From assembly GCA_002842095.1 (NCBI GenBank), contig PHCB01000002.1:62001-126000 (forward strand): 64,000 nt of DNA, written 5' to 3'. Numbering within the stretch: the stretch's first letter is position 1; the number at the start of each line of letters is the position of its first letter. Made by a program: the position numbers and the translations under genes. Source of the stretch: a candidate division BRC1 bacterium HGW-BRC1-1 (GTDB taxonomy: Bacteria; Sumerlaeota; Sumerlaeia; Sumerlaeales; Sumerlaeaceae). This document shows positions 19,348 through 26,527 of this stretch, in pieces. Below the pieces are notes generated by a model. That model had not been told where the DNA came from and ran no database searches. It saw only the letters and a list, made by a program, of their open reading frames with translations.

Positions 19348-20370
19348 TCAAGCAAAATCCCAACCGGCGGCACGGGCAATGGCGAAGGCTGTTTTGATCG
19401 TGAGGCAGTTGTCGGCGAAGCCGGTTTCGGCGGGCCGGTTTTCGTCGAGGGAGGTGGCGAATTCCGCGAGTGCTGCCTGAAGTAGATTCTGGCGCTGCTC
19501 CCGTGCATCAGGGGTGGGCAAGTCCTTCGGCCATCCGAAAGGGGGCACGGGAGAGAAACGGATGGCCGGTGCGTCGGCACTGGGGCAGGGGAAGTAATGC
19601 GCTTCTCCATGGTCGAATATGAAATTCCAACTTCCACCCCACGGAGTTTCGTCATGGGCCGCATTGTAGCGGGCGGAGTAATGGGCGGTTGTGCCGCTCG
19701 GGAAGGCAAGGTCCGCATCGATGCGGGTCCAGCCGGCGAATTCCTTGAGAGGCGAGGCAGCCTCTGCGTGCAGAACGCTGGGTTCCTGTCCGACCAGGTA
19801 GCGAAGCAAGTCGAGGTGATGGATGCCCAACTCCATGAGCAGCCCCGTGGGCCCCGCCATGCGGCTCACCGGATGCCCTGCGAAATTGCGCCCGTTGCGT
19901 GCAAAGGCAATGTGGATTTCGCGGAGCCGTCCGAATTGTGCGTCCTCGATAAACCGACGGAGCGCTCGGGAGTGGGCGGAATATCGATAGTTCTGCGCGA
20001 CCATGAGGGGGGTGGGATACTCGGCGAGAATCTCGCCAAGGCGGCTCAGTTGGTCCGGAGAGTGAACCAGGGGCTTCTCCACAAAAGCAGGGAAACCAGC
20101 GCGGAGGAAATGTTCAAGGAGCGGCTGACGCGCAGGGTTGGGAACAACCATCGCGATGGCATCGGGTCTTGTCGCTTTCGCCGCACTCAGGGCGTCTTTA
20201 AAAACCGGTGGCTGTGGCGCGGGCAGCGCGTCCCGGGTGGAGGCGAGCGCCTGTGGGTCCGTGTCCACAAGCCCGGCGAGGCACCAGCGGGGGGAGGCGT
20301 TGATGGCTCGCGCCACCTCGCGGCCCCATCCGCCGGTACCCACAAGCAGAATGGATCGGTCCGTCGTCAC
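19348..20370 (-). CDS. Gfo/Idh/MocA-family oxidoreductase
   Basis: A 340-residue NAD(P)-dependent dehydrogenase-like protein. The N-terminal Rossmann domain opens with SILLVGTGGWGREVARAINA, the dinucleotide loop is VDTDPQAL, and the conserved AFVEKPL carries the Lys of the EKP motif. MELGIHHLDLLRYLVG provides the C-terminal His-x-x-Asp segment. The family oxidises or reduces hydroxyl groups on sugars, inositols and sugar nucleotides; the substrate here is unknown. GTG start, nine bases after the stop of the GH13 gene, so the two are probably one operon. That suggests a carbohydrate role, but branching enzymes have no known need for such a dehydrogenase. Confidence 0.87.
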   Translation of the reverse strand: MTTDRSILLVGTGGWGREVARAINASPRWCLAGLVDTDPQALASTRDALPAPQPPVFKDALSAAKATRPDAIAMVVPNPARQPLLEHFLRAGFPAFVEKPLVHSPDQLSRLGEILAEYPTPLMVAQNYRYSAHSRALRRFIEDAQFGRLREIHIAFARNGRNFAGHPVSRMAGPTGLLMELGIHHLDLLRYLVGQEPSVLHAEAASPLKEFAGWTRIDADLAFPSGTTAHYSARYNAAHDETPWGGSWNFIFDHGEAHYFPCPSADAPAIRFSPVPPFGWPKDLPTPDAREQRQNLLQAALAEFATSLDENRPAETGFADNCLTIKTAFAIARAAGWDFA

Positions 20371-20379
20371 GCGCCGGTG

Positions 20380-22191
20380 TCAGGTATCCTTCGACAGGAT
20401 CAGTGTCGAATACGGCCCGATGCCGACATTGCCATGGGCGGGCTTGCCGTCGAAGTCGCCTGCCACGGCGTCGGTGTCGTAGCCCAGCGTGTTGTGGAAG
20501 TGTTGGTTGTATCCCTGCCAGTCGCTGTTGAAGCGCACGATCCAGCGTCCCTCCGACGGGAAACCGATGCGGTAGCTGTCATAACCCCGGTTGGCGAAGT
20601 TCGAGATCACCACGACATCATCCTTGGGGCCGCCTTCTTTCCAACGGTGAAACGCGATAACCTTTTCGGCTTCGTTGACATGGTGGCAATGGAGCCCCTG
20701 CCCTGTCAGGCCGGCGGTCACACCGCTCAGGTTTCTGCGCAGCCGGATGAGGTCGCGGTACATCAGGATGATGCCCTTGAACTCCTTGGCGTTGTCCCAA
20801 TCCACGGGAACGGTGTCGCGGAACCATTCGCCTTCGAGGAACTCCTGACCCTGAAAAATCATGGGGATTCCGGGTGCCGTGAAAACCAGCGAGGCTGCCA
20901 GGGTGCTGCGCTTGATGCAGAACCAGTTATACGGTTCATTAGCGTTGATTTCGCTGATGATGCGTTGCTTCCCATTGGCAACTTCGTCGTGGCTCTCGCT
21001 GTAAATCACGCGCGAGAAAGCGTCATCCTCATAGCGCATGCTGACGGCTTCGGACACGGCAGCGAGGCTGCGAGCGGTGTCGTCGGGGGCAATTACAGCT
21101 TCGCGAATGGGGTGCACAAACTTCGCAGCCCACTGACTGCCAAAGCCCGCGCCGCCTGCACCATCATCTTTTGTAATCCACGGATTCCCCTGCAGGTCCT
21201 CCGCGATACTCAATGCGTTAGGATATTCCTGTCGTATCTCTCGGTTCACGTATTGCATCATGGTCCAACCGTCCGCCAGGTCACCCCCGGGATCGTTGTC
21301 CAGACCGTTGACGTTGCGAATGAAAACTGTCGCATCCCAACGCAGTCCGTCGACGTGGTAATCCTTCAGCCACATGATCGCATTGTCTCGGATGAACGAT
21401 CGCACCTCGCCCCGGCCATAGTCGAGGCGTGTCTGGCCCCATGGGGTTGTGGCGCGCCAGTCGTTGTAAAAATAAATGCCGCCCTGGTCGTTCTCGCTCC
21501 ATCCGTCGAACTGCCACATGTCGAGGTCGGACGGACCGGCATGGTTGTACACGACGTCGATAACGACGGCAAAACCAGCGGCGTGGGCGCGCTTGATGAA
21601 CTTCTTAAATGCGGGCGGCCCGCCATATGCTGTTTCGATGGCGAACATATGCGAGGGGTTGTAGCCCCACGAATAATCACCGGCAAACTCTGCCACGGGC
21701 ATGACCTGGATCACGTTCACCCCGAGGCGCTTCAGGTGGTCGAAACGCTTGGCGGCTTCATCGAAGGTTGCGGGGCGGTCATCAAATTTGGATTCGCCAA
21801 AGGTGCCGATGTGAAGTTCGTAAATAACGGCTTCGTTCCAGGGAGGCATCACATAGTCATCCTCGCCCCAATCGAAGTTGGGATCGTGGACCACACTGTT
21901 GCCGATGGAGTTGGTTACCTCGCGGCAGCGGGGGTCCATGCGCGACAGGCGCTTGTCTCCGTTAATGATCAGATAGCGGTATTCGTGGCCGATTTTCGCA
22001 TCGGGTACATTCAAGTACCAGGTGCCCCCATCCTCGCTTTCCATGGGATGGTTTTCCTCGGTAAAGTCATTGAAGGTTCCCATGACGAAAACCTTTTGGG
22101 CATTGGGCGCCCAGACTCGGAAAGCCACTCCTGCCTCGTGGCGAATAGCCCCCATGCCGCTGATCTTCTGAACCGGTTGTGTGGTGCTCAT
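20380..22191 (-). CDS. GlgB-type GH13 alpha-glucan enzyme (branching enzyme-like)
   Basis: A 603-residue GH13 protein. Residues 15-100 form a CBM48-type domain (FRVWAPNAQKVFVMGTFNDF), followed by the catalytic barrel. The nucleophile is Asp286 in DGLRWDAT, the acid/base is Glu331 in LSIAEDLQG, and the third carboxylate region is SESHDE with His401-Asp402, so the active site is complete. A C-terminal beta domain ends at ILSK. The layout and length fit 1,4-alpha-glucan branching enzymes and their close relatives; an alpha-amylase or trehalohydrolase activity cannot be excluded. It would add alpha-1,6 branches to glucan made from GlgC-derived ADP-glucose. First gene of a two-gene unit with the oxidoreductase. 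Confidence 0.88.
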   Translation of the reverse strand: MSTTQPVQKISGMGAIRHEAGVAFRVWAPNAQKVFVMGTFNDFTEENHPMESEDGGTWYLNVPDAKIGHEYRYLIINGDKRLSRMDPRCREVTNSIGNSVVHDPNFDWGEDDYVMPPWNEAVIYELHIGTFGESKFDDRPATFDEAAKRFDHLKRLGVNVIQVMPVAEFAGDYSWGYNPSHMFAIETAYGGPPAFKKFIKRAHAAGFAVVIDVVYNHAGPSDLDMWQFDGWSENDQGGIYFYNDWRATTPWGQTRLDYGRGEVRSFIRDNAIMWLKDYHVDGLRWDATVFIRNVNGLDNDPGGDLADGWTMMQYVNREIRQEYPNALSIAEDLQGNPWITKDDGAGGAGFGSQWAAKFVHPIREAVIAPDDTARSLAAVSEAVSMRYEDDAFSRVIYSESHDEVANGKQRIISEINANEPYNWFCIKRSTLAASLVFTAPGIPMIFQGQEFLEGEWFRDTVPVDWDNAKEFKGIILMYRDLIRLRRNLSGVTAGLTGQGLHCHHVNEAEKVIAFHRWKEGGPKDDVVVISNFANRGYDSYRIGFPSEGRWIVRFNSDWQGYNQHFHNTLGYDTDAVAGDFDGKPAHGNVGIGPYSTLILSKDT

Positions 22192-22291
22192 GGGGCTGAA
22201 GGCTCCGCTCGATTAATGGACAGTTAACGGATCAGATGTAGCAATCGCCACGCCGATTTGGGGAGGGAAATCTTCGGGACGGATTGAAAGA

Positions 22292-22990
22292 TCAGAGGTT
22301 ATCGTATTCGACCATGGCGTCGATGAACAGATCGCCCAATTCCGGATCGAACTGAGTCCCGAGGTTATCCGCAATTTCTGCTAGGGATTCTGACTCAGTC
22401 CGCGCCCGACGATAGGGGCGACCACTGGTCATCGCATCGAAGGCGTCCACAACGGCAAACAGACGGGCACCGAAGGGAATCTGGTCACCGGCCAATCCAT
22501 CGGGGTACCCCCCGCCATCGTAGCGCTCGTGGTGGTGGCGTACCAGCAGGGCTGACGCGGCCAGTTGAGGTATCCCTTTAATGATCTCGTAACCGTGCAC
22601 GGGATGCTGCCGCATGACTACAATTTCCTCCTCGGTAAGCGCGTCCGTTTTCCGCAGCAGGTCGGTGGGAAGAAGGACTTTTCCTATGTCGTGAAGTGCC
22701 ATGGCATATTGCAGAAGGTCTCGATGAAAGGACGGCAACTCCAGGCGCTGAAGTAATGCCACCGTGCATTCGTGGGCGCGCTCGGAATGGTCGGCCGTGG
22801 CGGGGTCGATGGCGGCCAACTCGTCGTGGAGCGCTGAGGTGATCCGCCGAGCTTGTTGCGATTCTTCGTCGGAAACGCAGGTGGGCGCTCCCAACAGGAT
22901 TAGAGAGTCTACAAAACGTGTCGATAAAGCTGCGTCATCTGCGGAGGCAAGAAACCGGCGGGGAGCGGACAAAATAAGAATTCTCATCAT
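22292..22990 (-). CDS. HD-GYP domain protein (probable c-di-GMP phosphodiesterase)
   Basis: A 232-residue protein with a complete HD-GYP domain: ALHDIGKV (HDxGK), a downstream HPVHGYEII, HHHERYDGGGYPDGLAGD (HHExxDGxGYP) and DAFDAMTSGRPYR. These are the metal ligands and GYP loop of enzymes that hydrolyse cyclic di-GMP. The first 75 residues are short and match no receiver or GAF domain I know. Start at 22990 (double ATG) is chosen because a longer frame would run into the divergent isocitrate dehydrogenase gene. No diguanylate cyclase is in the window; the nearby pilin-like gene is a possible but unproven target process. Confidence 0.87.
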   Translation of the reverse strand: MMRILILSAPRRFLASADDAALSTRFVDSLILLGAPTCVSDEESQQARRITSALHDELAAIDPATADHSERAHECTVALLQRLELPSFHRDLLQYAMALHDIGKVLLPTDLLRKTDALTEEEIVVMRQHPVHGYEIIKGIPQLAASALLVRHHHERYDGGGYPDGLAGDQIPFGARLFAVVDAFDAMTSGRPYRRARTESESLAEIADNLGTQFDPELGDLFIDAMVEYDNL

Positions 22991-23183
22991 TTCAGAAGCG
23001 TGATTTCGGCAAACCAAGAACGACTGGAATCCTTCACGAAACTGAAAGCGCGAATCAAGAGCGAATTGAGCATGATGGATTACTGAATGCATGTTTCGCT
23101 GATGCAATGTGATAGGGCTTGAAGATTCCCGGTCAATGCGGGCTAAGTGGCGAAGTTGGCATTTCCCCCTGGAGGATTCGTGC

Positions 23184-24191
23184 ATGGCTTCTAAGTCCCG
23201 TTTGGTTTCTTTGATTCCCGGAGATGGTATCGGCCCGGAAGTTACCGAAGCCACGATTCGTGTGGTGGATGCCCTGAAGCTGGGCATTGAGTGGGAACCT
23301 CTGGAAGCGGGTGGCGAGGTGGCCATAAAATATGGGACGGTGATTCCTGACCACGTTTTTTCGTCGGTGCAGAAAAACGGCGTTGCGCTGAAGGGTCCCA
23401 TCACCACCCCCATCGGCGGCGGCTTCACGAGCGCCAACGTTACGATCCGAAAGAAATTGGGCCTGTATGCAAACCTGCGCCCGGCCTTGAGCATTCCCGG
23501 TTTGAAGACGCGCTACGAGGACGTGGACCTGATTGTGGTGCGCGAGAACACGGAGGATTTGTATTCCGGTCTGGAGCACATCGTCGTGCCCGGTGTGGTG
23601 GAAAGTCTGAAGATCATCACCGAGGGCGCATCGCTGGCCATCGCAAAGTTTGCCTTCGAGTATGCGCGCAAAAATGGGCGCAAGATGGTGACGGCGGTTC
23701 ACAAGGCGAACATCATGAAGCTCAGCGACGGTTTGTTTCTCGAGTGCGCGCGCCGTATCTGGAAGGACTTCCCGGATATTGAATACAGAGAGATCATCGT
23801 CGACAACCTGTGCATGCAGTTGGTTACCGACCCGACGCGGTTCGATGTGCTGCTGATGGAAAACCTTTATGGCGACATCATCAGTGACCTCTGCGCGGGC
23901 ATGGTGGGCGGGCTGGGTGTCATGCCGGCGGCTAACATCGGGCCGGGATTGGCAGTCTTCGAAGCGGTGCACGGCAGCGCACCGGATATCGCGGGGCGTG
24001 GCGTCGCCAATCCGACAGCTCTGATGCTATCGGCTGTGATGATGCTGAAACACCTGGGCCACGAGGAAGAAGGACTGCGCATGGAACGCGCTGTGTTGGG
24101 CGTATTGAAAGAAGGGACGACCGTAACGCCGGACATGAAGGGTAGCGCGAGCACGCTGGAATTCAGCGATGCCGTGATTGCCAAGCTCTGA
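23184..24191 (+). CDS. Isocitrate dehydrogenase, NAD-type (isopropylmalate dehydrogenase superfamily)
   Basis: A 335-residue beta-decarboxylating dehydrogenase. It opens LVSLIPGDGIGPEVTEATIR, has TTPIGGGFTSANVTIRKKLG contacting substrate, ENTEDLYSGLEH, the YxxK-equivalent segment VTAVHKANIMK, the metal site DLCAGMVGGLG and the cofactor loop VHGSAPDIAGRG. The serine-asparagine spacing and ENTEDLYSG favour NAD-dependent isocitrate dehydrogenase over isopropylmalate dehydrogenase, with homoisocitrate dehydrogenase still possible. It would make 2-oxoglutarate in the TCA cycle. GGAGG lies eight bases before ATG 23184. Divergent from the HD-GYP gene across about 190 bases. Confidence 0.88.
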   Translation: MASKSRLVSLIPGDGIGPEVTEATIRVVDALKLGIEWEPLEAGGEVAIKYGTVIPDHVFSSVQKNGVALKGPITTPIGGGFTSANVTIRKKLGLYANLRPALSIPGLKTRYEDVDLIVVRENTEDLYSGLEHIVVPGVVESLKIITEGASLAIAKFAFEYARKNGRKMVTAVHKANIMKLSDGLFLECARRIWKDFPDIEYREIIVDNLCMQLVTDPTRFDVLLMENLYGDIISDLCAGMVGGLGVMPAANIGPGLAVFEAVHGSAPDIAGRGVANPTALMLSAVMMLKHLGHEEEGLRMERAVLGVLKEGTTVTPDMKGSASTLEFSDAVIAKL

Positions 24192-24378
24192 CGCGAACCA
24201 TGGCGCTCGAACGGGAAATCGTTCGCTGTCGAACATCAAGACGCACCAACAGGAACTGACCGGTTTCGTCGTGGATTTGTGTGACACTGACTTCATTGGC
24301 GTTACGACTTCCTGCGAGCGTGGCACTGCTTTTGTTCCTGATGGTTTCAACCTGATATCCATCGAGGAAGAATCATGA
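24178..24378 (+). CDS. Possible small coupled gene, unknown
   Basis: A 66-codon frame beginning at a TTG inside the end of the isocitrate dehydrogenase gene and ending in a four-base ATGA overlap with the deiodinase-like gene. The second half reads naturally as protein (GFVVDLCDTDFIGVTTSCER, then GTAFVPDGF), but there is no good ribosome binding site and no family match. Coupling geometry is the only support. It may be chance. Confidence 0.25.
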   Translation: MPSSDANHGARTGNRSLSNIKTHQQELTGFVVDLCDTDFIGVTTSCERGTAFVPDGFNLISIEEES

Positions 24379-25436
24379 GCAATCGACGTGGCGTCTTCGT
24401 TTTACTGACAGCGATTCTGGCGGGCTTGATAGTCCTGGGACTGCCCTTCGATGCGGCGGCAGCCAAAGGCGACGGTGGCGGAAAAAATCGCAAAGCTGCC
24501 GCTTCTCAGCAGCGCAACAAGAAGCAGAGCCAGCGCAAGGCGGCGGCGTCAAAAAGGGCTGGTAACGCTCAACGGAAAGATGTCGCGTCGCCGGTCCGGA
24601 AGTCCCCACGCGCCAACATGAAACCCGGTACTGGTGTTGTTAAAGATGTCGTTCCAACCAGTGCCCCGCGTTCCATGGCACCATCTGCCGATTCCCCTAC
24701 AACCAGATCAAATGCCCTTGCTGTGAACACCACAACTGCCGGCGCTCCGGCCTCCGTGCTGGCTCCAGCCAATAAATCATCCGCCCAGGAGAAAGCCCCC
24801 ACCGGTTATCGACTTTCGGGGTTGGGAATGGGAGTGGCTCTGCCCGCCAGGGGAAAACCCGCACCGGACTTCCGACTGACGAAACTTGATGGAACCCAGA
24901 TTTCCAGCAACGAACTGCGGGGGCAGATGGTGATTCTCCAGTTCGGTTCGCTCAGCAGTCCCATTTATCGCAGCACGGTGTCGGCCATGAACGCTCTGAG
25001 TGCGGACGCCCCGGCGGACACAATTTTTCTGGTGGCCTATACACAGGAGGCTCATCCGGTGGGCTCGCCCAGCCCCTATGCCGATGGGGAATGGGTGCCG
25101 GTGAAAGATCGCGAGGAGGGGATTCTAATCGCCCAGACCACGACCGTTGAACAACGCATGGACACCGCTCGGCGGGCCGTGAGCATCCTGAGCGATAAGC
25201 GGATCGTCGCTGTGGATGACGTTTCGAACGCCGTTTGGAAAGCATACGGGGGGCGGGCCAACAGTGTTTTCATCATTTCGCCGGAGGGCAAAATCGTGAT
25301 GGCTTCCGAATACCCCGACCTGTCTGCAACCGCCGCTTTTCTGAAGAAGGAGAAGCAACGCGTGGCAGGACAGTGGTTGCGTTTTGCAGCCGTCACCAAA
25401 GGGTTTGACTCGATTCAGCCGCGGGATGAAATGTGA
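24375..25436 (+). CDS. Exported deiodinase/redoxin-like protein lacking cysteine
   Basis: A 353-residue protein with an N-terminal hydrophobic export segment (residues 9-29), then about 85 residues rich in Ala, Lys, Arg, Gln and Ser, and a thioredoxin-fold domain from about residue 150. The core PAPDFRLTKLDGTQISSNEL is AhpC/redoxin-like. FGSLSSPIYRSTVSAMNALS and AYTQEAHPVGSP match the layout of iodothyronine-deiodinase-like proteins, whose catalytic Cys/Sec lies in an FGSxTxPPF motif. Here that position is Ser, and I see no cysteine anywhere in the protein. It should therefore not act as a thiol redox enzyme; a structural or binding role is more likely. ATG has GAGGAAG upstream. Confidence 0.75.
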   Translation: MSNRRGVFVLLTAILAGLIVLGLPFDAAAAKGDGGGKNRKAAASQQRNKKQSQRKAAASKRAGNAQRKDVASPVRKSPRANMKPGTGVVKDVVPTSAPRSMAPSADSPTTRSNALAVNTTTAGAPASVLAPANKSSAQEKAPTGYRLSGLGMGVALPARGKPAPDFRLTKLDGTQISSNELRGQMVILQFGSLSSPIYRSTVSAMNALSADAPADTIFLVAYTQEAHPVGSPSPYADGEWVPVKDREEGILIAQTTTVEQRMDTARRAVSILSDKRIVAVDDVSNAVWKAYGGRANSVFIISPEGKIVMASEYPDLSATAAFLKKEKQRVAGQWLRFAAVTKGFDSIQPRDEM

Positions 25437-25489
25437 ACTGCTCCTGAGTTTTGTTTCATCACATCTTCAATCCACGGGAACTTTCGACC

Positions 25490-26398
25490 ATGCCGATTCG
25501 TCAGTTGGAACGTAGCGATCTGCCCCGCATCACCGAAATTGCATTTCATGGCATGGAACTCGACACCGTTACGTTGCCGCTGATGGCGGAGAAAACCGTG
25601 GATGCTGCCGATTACGATCCGGCGCTGGGACTGGTGTACGTGGGGCGCGACCGTGTGATGGGGTTTGCCATGGGCGCGGTGAACCTGCCCCCGTCGTCGG
25701 AAAAGGGAAACGTGCGCCTGCTCGTGGTGGATCCCGCGGCGCGGTGTCAGGGAGTGGGTGGGGCGCTGCTCAAGGAGATGGAAGGGCGACTGGTTGAGAG
25801 GGGCGTTCGAGAGGTGGGCATTATGGATTGCCCGCAGAATTACTTCATGCCCGGCGTTGATTTCCGCTACACCGAGGCATACTGCTTTTTGTATAAGCAC
25901 GGCTATGAGAAGATGCACACGAACCACAATCTGATCTGCGACATTCACCCCGGCCTGTGGCCCCAATTGCCGGTCCAGATGGCAGAACTGGCACTCGATG
26001 GCTTGACTGTGCGACGCGCAACGCCCGAGGACGAGCCGGCCATTCAGATGTTTGTGTCCGACCATTGGGCCGGATGGCGCAGCGAGGTCACGGGAGCGCT
26101 TGCCAACGACCCCGTTTCGTTGCACGTCACCTTCCGCGGCGATGAGTGCGTGGCCTTCAGCGGATATCAAGGCAACAACCGCGGCCTGGGGTGGTTCGGG
26201 CCCATGGGAACTCTGCCCGAACTGCGCGGAAAAGGCGTGGGCGGATTGCTTCTGCGCCTCTGCCTGCTCGATCTGGCGGCGCAGGGGTGGCGTCAGGCTA
26301 TCATCCCCTGGGTGGGTCCCACGCGGTTTTACGCGCGCTATGCCGGCGCGCGGCTGGATCGCTGTTTCTATGCTTATCGCAAGACACTCTCCGCCTGA
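25490..26398 (+). CDS. Tandem GNAT-domain acetyltransferase (paralogue A)
   Basis: A 302-residue protein with two GNAT (acetyl-CoA N-acetyltransferase) domains. The first, residues 1-155, has the CoA loop VDPAARCQGVGGALLKEM (RxxGxG-type, with Gln replacing Arg) and ends in NYFMPGVDFRYTEA. The second, residues 165-300, has MGTLPELRGKGVGGLLLRL with an intact RGKGVG loop. The protein at 58933-59889 has the same two-domain plan and the same NYF-x-PGVD signature, so these are paralogues. Substrate unknown; double-GNAT proteins include antibiotic-modifying and mycothiol-type acetyltransferases. ATG 25490 is preferred to the upstream frame start because homology begins there. Confidence 0.87.
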   Translation: MPIRQLERSDLPRITEIAFHGMELDTVTLPLMAEKTVDAADYDPALGLVYVGRDRVMGFAMGAVNLPPSSEKGNVRLLVVDPAARCQGVGGALLKEMEGRLVERGVREVGIMDCPQNYFMPGVDFRYTEAYCFLYKHGYEKMHTNHNLICDIHPGLWPQLPVQMAELALDGLTVRRATPEDEPAIQMFVSDHWAGWRSEVTGALANDPVSLHVTFRGDECVAFSGYQGNNRGLGWFGPMGTLPELRGKGVGGLLLRLCLLDLAAQGWRQAIIPWVGPTRFYARYAGARLDRCFYAYRKTLSA

Positions 26399-26462
26399 TT
26401 TCGCGGCGGCAATTATTACAGGCTGCATGAGAGTTGATCGAAATAGCGTTGATGCGGTAATG

Positions 26463-26516
26463 CATCTCCACGCGGTGGCGAGTGTCGGCTCGCACACCAA
26501 TCCGTGGCTGGAGATG
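26463..26516 (+). promoter_or_regulatory. Long leader hairpin before the DedA-PAP2 gene
   Basis: CATCTCCA pairs perfectly with TGGAGATG; inside it GGTG/CACC and GCGAG/CTCGC can pair in turn, giving a three-tier stem. The GGAG that could serve as ribosome binding site for the ATG at 26528 lies within the outer stem, so the structure could limit translation. The GGAG is 14 bases from that ATG, longer than usual, which weakens the idea. Confidence 0.35.
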
Positions 26517-26527
26517 ACAACTGGCTG

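Noticed and set aside
19597-22227. An 876-codon open frame on the plus strand opposite the oxidoreductase and GH13 genes
   Set aside because: It is exactly antisense to two clear enzymes with intact motifs, and its sequence is His/Val/Gly-rich with no domain. Long antisense frames are expected in GC-rich coding DNA.
24321-24336. A TGGCAC-N5-TTGTT string resembling a sigma-54 promoter before the deiodinase-like gene
   Set aside because: The critical GC of the -12 element is GT, and no sigma-54 activator or upstream site is seen.
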